A stretch of 58,529 nucleotides of DNA from an uncultured Planctomycetaceae bacterium (lineage in GTDB: Bacteria; Planctomycetota; Planctomycetia; Pirellulales; Pirellulaceae), in contig CAIPEB010000090.1 of NCBI GenBank assembly GCA_903863885.1, forward strand, positions 1-58,529. The letters are read 5' to 3'. Both the position numbers and the translations under genes were made by a program. Positions 34,685-43,518 of the stretch are shown in pieces; within the stretch, counting starts at the first letter, position 1, and each line of letters starts with the position of its first letter. The notes below the pieces were generated by a model. That model was not told where the DNA came from. It saw only the letters and a list, made by a program, of their open reading frames with translations, and searched no databases.

Positions 34685-35875
34685 TTACGGTTTCGCTTCC
34701 TCTTGATCTTTCAGCTTGCACCACCCGGCCTGAGGCTGGTCATGGATTTTCGCCGGCCCTCCGGCCTGCAGTTTCTGAACCTCGGCCTCCGCCGCCGCGA
34801 CCGATTTGGCATCCGCATGAACGCTCATGCGCAGATCAAATGCGCAGGACGCCTTCGGTGCGAGTTTGACAACGCGGTCCTGGGACTTCTCGTACGACCG
34901 CGGGTTGGGATAGTTCGTGCCGGGTTCGAGGCCGGTCACGTATCCGTCCGCCAGCGCCGAAGTATTCTTCCACAGGGAAAAACAGGGGAGTTGCTTCACG
35001 TTGAAATGGAGCGACACGCCGAGCGTGCCGTGAGCGTTGCGCAACAGCGCCATCGACTGGTCATGGCTGTCGCCTCGCAGCTTCAGGAAGTACACCTGCT
35101 CGGAATAGCCCGGCTCTTCGGCCGCGTAGCTGTCCCACGACGACATGCCTTCGGCGGCCCGTTTGTCGCGCGGCATCATGATCTCGACCGGCGCCATGAA
35201 GCGGGCCCCCGCGTCCAGCACGGGAACGCCGAAATTCACGTGGTAGAGAATCTGGGCTTCCGCCGGCACGTCGGAGAGATTGATGATCTCGTCGCGAATC
35301 GACAGGTCGGTCGAACCGGCTCGCGTGGTCACCGTCGTCCGCAGGCGGAGCTTCTGAAACAGGAATCGCGTCTCGTCGACTTCTCCGACCACTTTGATTT
35401 CGCCGGTCGCGTCGTCGAGCTGCACTTCGACGTGATGGGCCGGCCGGTTGGCGATGCGGCCGTGCAGCGGATAAGTCACGCGTCCCTTTTCGTCGAAATC
35501 GGGTGCACCGTTGCTTTCGATCCCGCAGCGCACGAGTAATTCGTCAAAACCCTCCAGCCACCCCAGACCGCTCGGCTCCTGGAACGGAACGAACTGGGGA
35601 TGCACAGGGCCGGACACGGGAGAATGCCAGCCGATTTCCTGACCGTCTACCCAGGCCTTCCAAATCCCCAGGCCGCGGGTCGGCAGTAAATCAAACGACA
35701 GCCGCCCATTGTTGACCCGAAGGCTGGAAACTCCTTCGCTGAGCCCTCCGTGCAGCGTTCGCTGCGCGACACTGCACCCGCGCAGCGACTTTGCGCCGTC
35801 GGCGGGCTGGATCACGAGTTCCTCGATTTGAGTTCGCGTCGCCTTGTCGATGATGGTCCACGTTTTGACGGCCAT
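34685..35875 (-). CDS. Aldose 1-epimerase-like protein (DUF4432 type)
   Basis: The 396-residue product has the beta-rich galactose mutarotase-like pattern: RGLGIWKAWVDGQEIGWHSP, LGWLEGFDELLVRCGIESNG, VTYPLHGRIANRPAH, YHVNFGVPVLDAG and SLWKNTSALADGYVTGLEPGTNYP (split here in reading). Conserved His and Glu occupy positions used for acid-base catalysis in epimerases. It probably acts on a sugar anomer. It is divergent from the cupin gene and belongs with the following carbohydrate genes. Confidence 0.75.
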   Translation of the reverse strand: MAVKTWTIIDKATRTQIEELVIQPADGAKSLRGCSVAQRTLHGGLSEGVSSLRVNNGRLSFDLLPTRGLGIWKAWVDGQEIGWHSPVSGPVHPQFVPFQEPSGLGWLEGFDELLVRCGIESNGAPDFDEKGRVTYPLHGRIANRPAHHVEVQLDDATGEIKVVGEVDETRFLFQKLRLRTTVTTRAGSTDLSIRDEIINLSDVPAEAQILYHVNFGVPVLDAGARFMAPVEIMMPRDKRAAEGMSSWDSYAAEEPGYSEQVYFLKLRGDSHDQSMALLRNAHGTLGVSLHFNVKQLPCFSLWKNTSALADGYVTGLEPGTNYPNPRSYEKSQDRVVKLAPKASCAFDLRMSVHADAKSVAAAEAEVQKLQAGGPAKIHDQPQAGWCKLKDQEEAKP

Positions 35876-36171
35876 CGCATATCTCCGTCGCGTTTGGAAA
35901 GCCGTGAAAGAAAGAGGCGGCCCGCGGCCGCGCGGTCACCGATGCCGAGGGACGACAGTTTACGTTGCAGGCCGTGCGAATTCCAGCGCGGGAACATTCC
36001 GAATTTGATTGACGTTTACTTGCGAGCCACTCCGAAACTGAATAAAACAACCATGCACCTGCCGCGCCGGCCCCTCAAGCGGCAGCGAATCTGCGTACGC
36101 AACTTTTCGCGTGGAACAAAGCCGGCCACTGGTTCCATGGACGCCGTAAAGCTTTGGAGACGACGGGAGCC
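35876..36171. other. Divergent intergenic region, epimerase and cupin genes
   Basis: 296 bases between divergent carbohydrate genes. TTGATT near 36005 and TTTACTTGCG nearby are AT-richer, but no clear promoter can be assigned. GACGGGAGCC just before 36172 is the cupin gene's ribosome binding site. Confidence 0.4.
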
Positions 36172-37416
36172 ATGATCGCGCAAAACATCGTGAAGGGTGA
36201 CAGTGTCCGCCAGGTGCTGGAACGTGCAATGGAAGCGGGAGGCGGTCTGCTGCGCCTCACCCCGACGTGGGTACCGCGCAGCTTTCTTCATCCCGGCAAG
36301 CGAATCAAGTTGCACCCGGACGATTACTATGCCTACGGCGCTCATCGCGGCGGCATCGACGAACGCTGGTTCGCCAGCACCACCGATGCGGCGAACGAAG
36401 GCCGCGTGTGGCATGAAGGCCAGAGCTTCTGCAGCTTCGGCGGCCAGCAGTTCCTGCTGAAGGACGCGGTCGAGGAAGCGGGCGAACGAGTGGTCGGCAA
36501 GGCCCTCTGGCAGAAATACAAGCGATGGCCGGTGTACTCGAAGTTCTTCGACAACATGGGCCCCATTCCGCACCACATGCACCAGAAGTTCGAGCATGCG
36601 AAGCTGACCGGCCAGGAAGGCAAACCCGAAGGCTACTACTTCGCTCCGCAGTACAACAACTGCGACAACGCGTTCCCGCACACGTTCATGGGCCTCGAAC
36701 CGGGAACGACCAAGGCCCAGGTTCGCAAGTGCCTTCAGGACTGGAGCAAGGGCGACAACGGCATTCTCGACCTGGCCAAGGCCTATCGGCTGAAGCGGGG
36801 CACGGGCTGGCTGATTCCGCCGGGCGTACTCCACGCTCCGGGTTCGCTCTGCACGTACGAACCGCAGTGGGGCAGCGATGTGTTCGGCATGTACCAGTCG
36901 CTGGTCGAGAGCCGCGAGGTGCCGTGGTCCCTGCTGGTCAAGGACGTCCCCAAGGACAAGCACCAGGACCTCGATTACATCATCGAGCAGCTGGATTGGG
37001 AAAAGAACGTGGATCCCAACTTCAAGGACCACAACTACCTCGAACCGATCTGTGCCGAACAGGGCCAGGGCTGGCAGGACGACTGGATCGTCTACGGCCG
37101 CGTGGACGGCACGCAGTACTTCAGCGCCAAGCGACTGACGGTCGAACCGGGCGCGAAGCTCACCCTGAAGGACCCGGGACCGAGCGGCTGGATCACCGTG
37201 CAGGGCAAGGGACGCATGGGCCGCCTCAACCTGCAGACCCCCGCGATGATTCGCTTCGGCGCCGAAACCGAGGACGAAGTCTACATCACGCACGAGGCAG
37301 CGACCGCCGGCGTCGAAATCGAAAACACGGGCAGCGAACCGCTCGTTGGACTCCGCTATTTCGGTCCCGATACGTTCACCAACATGCCCAACGTTGGCGA
37401 TCACAAGAAGGCGTGA
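36172..37416 (+). CDS. Cupin-fold protein, mannose-6-phosphate isomerase-like
   Basis: The start at 36172 (MIAQNIVKGDSVRQVL) follows GGGAG. The 414-residue product has cupin features: HHMHQKFEHA and FPHTFMGLEPG supply His residues, and GTGWLIPPGVLHAPGS is a typical cupin strand found in mannose-6-phosphate isomerases. A second cupin-like half (GAKLTLKDPGPSGWITVQGKG) follows. It likely isomerises a sugar or its phosphate; substrate unknown. It heads a run of carbohydrate genes to 40015 and is followed by a strong hairpin. Confidence 0.7.
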   Translation: MIAQNIVKGDSVRQVLERAMEAGGGLLRLTPTWVPRSFLHPGKRIKLHPDDYYAYGAHRGGIDERWFASTTDAANEGRVWHEGQSFCSFGGQQFLLKDAVEEAGERVVGKALWQKYKRWPVYSKFFDNMGPIPHHMHQKFEHAKLTGQEGKPEGYYFAPQYNNCDNAFPHTFMGLEPGTTKAQVRKCLQDWSKGDNGILDLAKAYRLKRGTGWLIPPGVLHAPGSLCTYEPQWGSDVFGMYQSLVESREVPWSLLVKDVPKDKHQDLDYIIEQLDWEKNVDPNFKDHNYLEPICAEQGQGWQDDWIVYGRVDGTQYFSAKRLTVEPGAKLTLKDPGPSGWITVQGKGRMGRLNLQTPAMIRFGAETEDEVYITHEAATAGVEIENTGSEPLVGLRYFGPDTFTNMPNVGDHKKA

Positions 37417-37439
37417 CAACGCCCCAACGACAACGCAAT

Positions 37440-37476
37440 CGCGGGGACGCGCGGCTGGATCCGCGCGTCCCCCGCG
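37440..37476 (+). terminator. GC-rich hairpin after the cupin gene
   Basis: The arm at 37440-37454 pairs with 37461-37476 around a 6-nt loop, giving about 15 pairs with one bulged C. It starts about 24 nt after the stop codon. There is no U-tract, so termination would be inefficient or factor-assisted; it may instead protect the mRNA end. Confidence 0.6.
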
Positions 37477-37537
37477 TTAACATCGGCACAGGGCGGCAGG
37501 GCCGCCAGCCGGAGCGGTGCCACGGCACCCGATCGGA

Positions 37538-37597
37538 CACCGGTTCCCGTTGGTCGCTGGACTTCGCGCGAAAAGTCACAATTCCGACGGTCAGCAC
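37538..37597 (+). repeat. Direct repeat, copy 1
   Basis: Copy 1 of a repeat of about 60 bp. A 22-bp identical core (37546-37567, starting CCCGTTGGTCGC) recurs exactly 110 bp downstream, followed by a diverged region sharing AGTC, CGATTC/CAATTC and CAG. It is in the spacer between the cupin and TIM-barrel genes. Confidence 0.7.
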
Positions 37598-37647
37598 ACT
37601 CGGCGGCCATACCGCCGGCCAAAGCGGCGTTACAGCACCGGAATAAA

Positions 37648-37710
37648 CACCGGCTCCCGTTGGTCGCTGGACTTCGCACCAAGAGTCGCGATTCTGACAG
37701 TTATTAGCAC
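37648..37710 (+). repeat. Direct repeat, copy 2
   Basis: Copy 2 of the repeat; its 22-bp core is at 37656-37677. It ends in TTATTAGCAC directly before the GGGGGG ribosome binding site of the TIM-barrel gene, so it may carry a promoter or operator. The rest of the 309-bp spacer holds the post-cupin hairpin and no gene. Confidence 0.7.
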
Positions 37711-37725
37711 TGGGGGGACGTGAAG

Positions 37726-38778
37726 ATGAGCAACGCTCGCAACAACTATCCGAAGCTGCACAACGCGGCATGGCCCGGAGTCGTCGGCAAGGGCTCTGAA
37801 GAAGAGCCGTTCATCGATCTGGATACCATGCTCGATCTGACCGCCGCGGCCAGCGTGGACGGCGTGAAGTTCGACGGGTTCGACCTTTTCCTGTTCGACC
37901 CGCACATCAGCATCGACGCTTCGGACGACGACCTGAAGCGATTAGCGGAAAAAGCCAGTTCGCGAGGCCTCGAGATCGGAACGGTGGTGGCGCCGGTCTG
38001 GGGCCCGACCAACGGCGGTTCCGCTATGGGAAACGACGCGGAACAGCAGCAGTTCCTGACCCAGGTCCGCAAGGGGTGCCGCATCGCAAAGCGTTTGCGG
38101 GAACTGGGTGTGCGCCCCAACGGCGCAGTGCGGATCGACTCGGCCTGCGGCGTCGAGGACTGGTCAAAGGATCCCGAAACGAACTCGAAACGGATCGCTG
38201 ATACCTTCGCCAAGGCCTGCGTAATCGCTGAAGCACACGGCGAAAGACTGGCCGCCGAAGGCGAAATCTGCTGGGGGGGCATGCACAGCTGCAAGGCAAT
38301 GCTCCAGGTGCTGGAACTGGTCAACCGCCCGCAGGTGCTCGGATTCCAGGCCGACATGGCCCACACGCTGCTGTACCTGATGGGCTACAACGCTCCGCAG
38401 GACGCACTGCTTCCGCCGAACTTCGACTGGTCCGACCGGCAGACGTTTGACAAGGCTTACCGCCAGTTGACCGATGCGCTGCGGCCCTGGACCATCGATT
38501 TCCACATCGCCCAGAACGACGCGACGGTGAAAGGTTCCGGTTCGCACGACAAGACCGGACGACACTGCCTTCCCGACGATCCCAACGGCAAGCTGGATGT
38601 CGTCGCCCAGGCGGGCTGCTGGATGAGGGACGGCCAGGGTCAGGTGACTCGCAAGTTCCGGCACGTCTGCTGGGACGGGTGCATGTTCCCCAACGAAGTC
38701 ATGAAGCAGCCCCGCACGTGGAATTCGATCCTGGCCACGATGATCGCCGTGCGCGACGCCCATGGCTGGCGCGAATAA
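37726..38778 (+). CDS. Sugar phosphate isomerase/epimerase-like TIM barrel
   Basis: The ATG at 37726 follows GGGGGGACGTGAAG; an in-frame GTG at 37720 is less likely. The 350-residue product begins MSNARNNYPKLHNAAWPG. Barrel motifs include DGVKFDGFDLFLFDPHIS, EGEICWGGMHSC, GFQADMAHTLLYL and WTIDFHIAQNDA, which place Glu, Asp and His like the metal ligands of xylose-isomerase-type enzymes. It has no signal peptide. With the cupin and oxidoreductase genes it likely serves one sugar pathway. Confidence 0.75.
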   Translation: MSNARNNYPKLHNAAWPGVVGKGSEEEPFIDLDTMLDLTAAASVDGVKFDGFDLFLFDPHISIDASDDDLKRLAEKASSRGLEIGTVVAPVWGPTNGGSAMGNDAEQQQFLTQVRKGCRIAKRLRELGVRPNGAVRIDSACGVEDWSKDPETNSKRIADTFAKACVIAEAHGERLAAEGEICWGGMHSCKAMLQVLELVNRPQVLGFQADMAHTLLYLMGYNAPQDALLPPNFDWSDRQTFDKAYRQLTDALRPWTIDFHIAQNDATVKGSGSHDKTGRHCLPDDPNGKLDVVAQAGCWMRDGQGQVTRKFRHVCWDGCMFPNEVMKQPRTWNSILATMIAVRDAHGWRE

Positions 38779-38851
38779 CGCGGCCTCCAACCAATCACTT
38801 TCTCCCCCTGGAAAGCCCACATTTCCCCTTGAAAAGAGAGAGAACTGAGTC

Positions 38852-40015
38852 ATGACAAAGAAACTGAATATCGGCATGCTCGGCTGCGGCTTCATGGGCC
38901 GTGCTCACTCGAATGCCTGGCTGCAGGTGAACCACTTCTTCTCACGCGAATATCAGCCCGTGCTGAAGACGTGCTACGGCCGCCTCGAAGACAAGCCCAA
39001 GCTCGAAGAGTTCGCCAAGCGATGGGGTTACGAGTCCATTGAGACCGACTGGAAGAAGGTCATCGAACGCGACGATATCGATCTGATCGACGTCTGCGTG
39101 CCGAATATCATGCACCGCGACGCGGTGCTGGCGGCGGCCAAGGCCGGCAAGATGATTGTGTGCGAAAAGCCTCTGGCCATGAACGCCCGTGAAGCCGAGG
39201 AAATGGCCGAAGCGGTCGAGAAGGCCGGCGTGAAGAACATGGTCAGTTTCAACTACCGCCGAGTGCCCGCGATCACGCTGTTCAAGCAGCTGGTGGACGA
39301 AGGGCGAGTCGGACGGCCGTTCCACTATCGCGCCACCTACAACCAGGACTACACGATCGGCGCCGACGTGCCGCAGGGCGGCATGGCTTTGTGGCGGCTG
39401 GACTCGAAAGTCGCCGGATCCGGCGTGACCGGCGACCTGCTGGCCCACTCGATCGACACGGCGGAATGGATCAACGGTCCGATCCAGAAAGTCACGGCCC
39501 ACGCGGAAACGTTCATCAAGGAACGCAAGCACGCGGACACGGGCAAAGTTGAAAAGGTCGACATCGACGACGCCTGCATGTTCCTCGCGGTCTTCGCCAA
39601 CGGTTCGCTCGGGACGTTCGAGAGCACCCGCTACGCCCGCGGCCGCAAGAACTACAGCTCGATGGAAATGAACGGCGAGAACGGCGCGCTGTTCTTCGAC
39701 CTGGAAAACGCGCACCAGCTCAAGATCTATCGCTACGCCGACCCGGGGACGGGCAAGAAGATCGAGGACCACCTGACCGGCTGGCAGGAAATCCTCGTGA
39801 CCAACTTCGAGCACCCGTACATGAAGAACTACTGGGTTCCCGGCTGCACGACGGGTTACGAACACACGTTCATCAACTCGTTTGCAGACTTCCTGGCAAG
39901 CCTCGAAGGCGGCCCGGCCTTCCAGCCCGACGTGCGGCAGGCAGTCCGCACTCAGAAGGTATGCGAGGCCGTGCTGCAGAGCGCCAAGAGCGGCCAGTGG
40001 GTCACGATCCCGTGA
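38852..40015 (+). CDS. Gfo/Idh/MocA-family oxidoreductase
   Basis: The 387-residue product has the NAD(P)-binding [12 protein letters not shown] at residues 7-18, [12 protein letters not shown], and the [14 protein letters not shown] motif whose Lys is catalytic in this family. A C-terminal alpha/beta domain follows ([20 protein letters not shown] carries the usual acidic and His residues). It would oxidise or reduce a sugar, inositol or related compound. Ribosome binding sequence AAAAGAGAGAGAAC precedes it. It lies 73 bp after the TIM-barrel gene and is followed by a terminator. Confidence 0.88.
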   Translation: MTKKLNIGMLGCGFMGRAHSNAWLQVNHFFSREYQPVLKTCYGRLEDKPKLEEFAKRWGYESIETDWKKVIERDDIDLIDVCVPNIMHRDAVLAAAKAGKMIVCEKPLAMNAREAEEMAEAVEKAGVKNMVSFNYRRVPAITLFKQLVDEGRVGRPFHYRATYNQDYTIGADVPQGGMALWRLDSKVAGSGVTGDLLAHSIDTAEWINGPIQKVTAHAETFIKERKHADTGKVEKVDIDDACMFLAVFANGSLGTFESTRYARGRKNYSSMEMNGENGALFFDLENAHQLKIYRYADPGTGKKIEDHLTGWQEILVTNFEHPYMKNYWVPGCTTGYEHTFINSFADFLASLEGGPAFQPDVRQAVRTQKVCEAVLQSAKSGQWVTIP

Positions 40016-40046
40016 TCCGGATGCTGCAATGCCGATAGGAGATCCG

Positions 40047-40077
40047 ACAGCCAAGCTGTAGAATGCAGCTTGGCTGT
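40047..40077 (+). terminator. Intrinsic terminator-like hairpin
   Basis: ACAGCCAAGCTG at 40047-40058 and CAGCTTGGCTGT at 40066-40077 form a perfect 12-bp stem with a 7-nt loop, followed by CTTCGTTTC. It ends the carbohydrate transcript 30 nt after the oxidoreductase stop. Confidence 0.75.
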
Positions 40078-40114
40078 CTTCGTTTCAGCTCCGCTTGCGG
40101 GGAGGACCGCGTGC

Positions 40115-40813
40115 ATGTCGCGAGACCGTGCCACGGAGAATCAGACCGATCCATTCGCAGCGACCGCCTTGAACTCGGCAAACAACACCGGTTTTTTTGA
40201 ATTGGACGAGGATGGCCGCCTGAGGGTCCAACTGAACGGCGGCATCTGGATCAAGACGGGTACCGTCCTGATGTCCGACGGCCAGTTTGAATTCCGGAAG
40301 GAGAGATGGCGTGATACGGGGCTGATTCGTTTCTTCAAACGTATCGCCTGCCGGGCGCCGGCGATGACGCGGGCCGAGGGTTCCGGACGGCTCTGCCTGG
40401 CCGATTCACCGAAGAAGATCGTGGTGGTAAGACTGTCGGGCGAATCGCTGTGGGTTGGCGAGTCCGACATTCTCGCCATGGAATTGACGCTCGAGCGGGA
40501 CTTCGCGCCGCTGCGACGCATTGCGGGACTGGGGGCGACAAGCGGCCTCTGTGTGCGGCTGCACGGATCCGGACTGGCTGCGATCAGCACGCGGTACGAA
40601 TTGATCCGGCTGAAAGGCCCTTTGCGTTCGCGAACCGCGGCCCGGCGTGACGCGACCAACTGGCCGGGCGGTTTGAAGCCGGAATTCAAGGTCGGCGTCT
40701 CCCATCGCGGCGCGGGCACGACCGCGGCGCAGCGGCTTTCACGATGCCTTGTCAATCACAATATGTCGCGACTGGCGAATTCCGCGGATCCCGCGTGTGC
40801 TGCGAACTCCTGA
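40115..40813 (+). CDS. AIM24-family protein
   Basis: The start at 40115 gives 232 residues (MSRDRATENQTDPFAA). The middle matches AIM24/TIGR00266 proteins: RVQLNGGIWIKTGTVLMSDG, FFKRIACRAPAMTRAEGSGRL and GESLWVGESDILAMELTL. The C-terminus (WPGGLKPEFKVGVS) also fits. Function of bacterial members is unknown; the fold resembles tryptophan-RNA-binding attenuators. It lies between a terminator and an unrelated gene. Confidence 0.7.
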   Translation: MSRDRATENQTDPFAATALNSANNTGFFELDEDGRLRVQLNGGIWIKTGTVLMSDGQFEFRKERWRDTGLIRFFKRIACRAPAMTRAEGSGRLCLADSPKKIVVVRLSGESLWVGESDILAMELTLERDFAPLRRIAGLGATSGLCVRLHGSGLAAISTRYELIRLKGPLRSRTAARRDATNWPGGLKPEFKVGVSHRGAGTTAAQRLSRCLVNHNMSRLANSADPACAANS

Positions 40814-40877
40814 ATTCCGCGCGAGGCGCTGCCCGACGATGCGTTGAACACCAAGATCTGCTCCGGTCCCGGACGAA

Positions 40878-41546
40878 ATGAATTACTTCGCCCACGCTAT
40901 TCGTTTCCTGGATGACCCCTTCTTTCTGTCGGGAACCGCCCTGCCCGACTGGTTGTCGGTCGTGGACCGCCGGTCGCGGGTCCCGTCGAAATCCGCCCTG
41001 CGTTTTGTTCAGCATCACGACCATGAACTTGCGGCGTTGGCCCGCGGAGTTGTCCAGCACCATCGGGATGATGCGCGGTTTCACGGTTCCCACGCGTTTC
41101 TGTCGACCAGCGCCGCTCTGACCGCCGGCATCCGGCAGATTCTGCGGGGCGACGAGGGATTTCGCCCGGCTTTTCTCGGACACATCCTGGTGGAAATCCT
41201 GCTCGACGCCGAACTCATCCGCGACGCCCCCCTGCAATTGGCGCGTTACTACGAGTTGATGGACTCGGTCGACGCGGCACGAGTGGCCCACCTGGTCGGA
41301 CACATGGCGACTCGCCCGGTGCCTCAACTGGAGATCTTCATCCCGCTGTTTTCCGCGGAGCGGTTCTTGTACGACTATTCGGACGATGCCAAACTGCTGA
41401 AGCGATTGAATCGAGTCCTGCAGCGAGTTGGCCTTCCAACGATCGACGATGAGTTCCTGAAGCTGCTTCCCGACTTTCGCGAGCGGGTGCGCAGCGTGCG
41501 TGCGGAACTGTTCGACGACTGGACTCGAAAAGAAAACGGATCGTGA
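40878..41546 (+). CDS. Uncharacterised protein, weakly AcpH-like
   Basis: The 222-residue product opens MNYFAHAIRFLDDPFFLSGT, followed by ALPDWL, which recalls acyl-carrier-protein phosphodiesterases (AcpH: MNFLAH..., SGN..., D). Further His/Asp clusters appear in FVQHHDHEL and VVQHHRDDARFHGSHAF, suggesting an HD-like metal site. Hydrolase activity is plausible but unproven. It stands before the tagatose-epimerase-like gene on the same strand. Confidence 0.5.
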   Translation: MNYFAHAIRFLDDPFFLSGTALPDWLSVVDRRSRVPSKSALRFVQHHDHELAALARGVVQHHRDDARFHGSHAFLSTSAALTAGIRQILRGDEGFRPAFLGHILVEILLDAELIRDAPLQLARYYELMDSVDAARVAHLVGHMATRPVPQLEIFIPLFSAERFLYDYSDDAKLLKRLNRVLQRVGLPTIDDEFLKLLPDFRERVRSVRAELFDDWTRKENGS

Positions 41547-41679
41547 TGCCGCGGGAATTCCCTGCTGCGCGGACTCCGGGCGGAAACGGTTGCCCGCCGG
41601 CGCGGGGCAAATCTCTCGGTTCGGATCTCGACTGGCGCAAGACGAATCATTTGGTGTCCGTGAGCTGAGGAGCAAATTC

Positions 41680-42525
41680 ATGAAGTTCGGGTTGAACCTT
41701 TTGCTGTGGAGCGGCGAGATCAACGACGCCCTCATTCCGGCCGTCGAAATGCTGAAGAAAATGGGCTACGACGGAGTGGAAGTCCCCCTGTTCAACTACG
41801 GCCTGGACTACGCAGCCTGGGGAGGCCGGCTGGACAGCCTGGGAGTGCAGCGGACCGCGGTCACTGTCCGCGGAGTCGATGACAACCCGATCAGCCCGGA
41901 TCCGGCCGTCCGCGCCAAGGGGGTCGAGAACACGAAGCGGGCCATCGACTGTGCCGCGGCTCTCGGCGCCACGCACCTGGTCGGCCCGCTCCATTCGGCC
42001 CTGGGCCACTTCAGCGGCAAGGGCCCGACACAGGACGAATGGAAATGGGGCGTGGAGTCGATGCGCCAGGCAGCCGAACACGCCGGTCAGGCCAAGGTGA
42101 TCATGGGCCTTGAGGCCGTCAATCGCTTCGAGTGCTACCTCGTGAACACGCACTCCGACGTGGCGAAACTGGCACGCGAGGTCAACCATCCCAATTGCCG
42201 CGTGATGTACGACACCTTTCACTCGAACATCGAGGAAAAGAACGTGCCGGCTGCGATTCGCGCGTGTGCCGACGTTCTGTGCCACGTGCACATTTCCGAG
42301 AACGACCGCAGCACGCCGGGCACCGGCAACGTCCGCTGGGCGGAGAACTTCGACACGCTCAAGGCCATCAACTACGATGGATGGCTGATGATCGAGGCCT
42401 TTGGCCTCGCCCTGCCGGAACTCGCTGCCGCGACCAAAATCTGGCGGCGCATGTTCGACAGCGAAGAGCAACTGGCCCGCGACGGGCTGGCCTTCATGAA
42501 GGCCGAGTACGCCAAACGCTGGTAG
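41680..42525 (+). CDS. Tagatose/psicose 3-epimerase-like TIM barrel
   Basis: The ATG at 41680 follows GAGGAGC. The 281-residue product begins MKFGLNLLLWSGEIND and has the ketohexose 3-epimerase pattern: GYDGVEVPLFNYG, VIMGLEAVNRFECYLVN (first metal Glu), CRVMYDTFHSNIEE (Asp), VHISENDRSTPGTG (His) and GWLMIEAFG (final Glu). It probably interconverts ketoses at C3 in the cytoplasm. It completes the carbohydrate gene group. Confidence 0.82.
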   Translation: MKFGLNLLLWSGEINDALIPAVEMLKKMGYDGVEVPLFNYGLDYAAWGGRLDSLGVQRTAVTVRGVDDNPISPDPAVRAKGVENTKRAIDCAAALGATHLVGPLHSALGHFSGKGPTQDEWKWGVESMRQAAEHAGQAKVIMGLEAVNRFECYLVNTHSDVAKLAREVNHPNCRVMYDTFHSNIEEKNVPAAIRACADVLCHVHISENDRSTPGTGNVRWAENFDTLKAINYDGWLMIEAFGLALPELAAATKIWRRMFDSEEQLARDGLAFMKAEYAKRW

Positions 42526-42569
42526 ATTCGTCTTGCCAGTGCGGCGAGCGGCCTTCTATAGTGCCCGCT

Positions 42570-43340
42570 ATGGCGGAATCCAAAGGTCGCAGGAAAAAGC
42601 AGGAGGAGCCGGCCGATCTCGGACTGGGCGATTTTCAGCAGATCGTCCCCGCAGACGGCCTTTCCCTCGATGAACTGGGCGCTGCCTTCGCCCGCATGGT
42701 GGACGAAGGCAGCGACCCTTACGAACCGCTCCCCGCCGCGCCGGCCCCCGGTTCGGCCCCCGCGGAAATCGACGATCTGATTCTCGACGAACCCGAGGCT
42801 TCCGGGGAATGTCCGATTTCGCCCCAGTCCATTCTGGAGGCCATGCTTTTTGTCGGCTGCCCGTCGGGTCAACCGTTGACGAGCCGGCAGATCGCAGCAC
42901 TGATGCGGGGCGTGCGGCCCCAGGAAATCGACGCATTCGTCGCTGAATTGAACGCGGTTTATGCGGAAGAAGGCTGCCCGTATCGCATCGTGTCCAGCGG
43001 CTCGGGTTACCGCATGCAGCTTCTCGACGAGTATGCGGGCCTGCGCGACAAGTTCTATGGCCGCGTCAAGGAAGCGAAACTGACCCAATCGGCAGTCGAT
43101 GTCTTGGCAGTGATTGCGTATCGCCAGCCCCTGACGCGAGATCAGGTCGATGCGCTGCGGGGCAAACCCAGCAGCGGAGTTCTTTCCCAACTGGTCCGCC
43201 GACGCCTGCTGCGAATGGAACGCCCCCCGGAAACCCCTCGCCAGCCGCTGTACTACACGACAGAGCGTTTTCTGAAACTCTTTGGACTCCAGGATCTGGC
43301 GGAATTGCCGCAGGGTCAGGACGAAGATAAAGTTCTCTGA
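42570..43340 (+). CDS. scpB: SMC-Scp complex subunit ScpB
   Basis: The start at 42570 gives 256 residues (MAESKGRRKKQEEPADLG). The N-terminal 85 residues are polar and variable. The core matches ScpB winged-helix domains: ILEAMLFVGCPSGQPLTSRQIAAL, SGYRMQLLDEYAGL, LTQSAVDVLAVIAYRQPLTR and RPLYYTTERFLKLFGL (read in parts). ScpB bridges SMC heads for chromosome segregation. scpA is not in the window. No good ribosome binding site is seen. Confidence 0.9.
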   Translation: MAESKGRRKKQEEPADLGLGDFQQIVPADGLSLDELGAAFARMVDEGSDPYEPLPAAPAPGSAPAEIDDLILDEPEASGECPISPQSILEAMLFVGCPSGQPLTSRQIAALMRGVRPQEIDAFVAELNAVYAEEGCPYRIVSSGSGYRMQLLDEYAGLRDKFYGRVKEAKLTQSAVDVLAVIAYRQPLTRDQVDALRGKPSSGVLSQLVRRRLLRMERPPETPRQPLYYTTERFLKLFGLQDLAELPQGQDEDKVL

Positions 43341-43518
43341 CACGAGGCTTCCCCTTGGCCTGAAGCGCCCCCTCGGCTGAAACCGCCTGCCGGCGCTGAC
43401 GGCTCGCGCTGACGCATGGCCGCTTTGCTGCTAGAATTCCGAACGGTTCGTCGGAAGTCCAAGTACTCTTCGGAAGTCCAGGCACGGAGTGCACCGGAAA
43501 ACGCTGCAGCGGAATACG

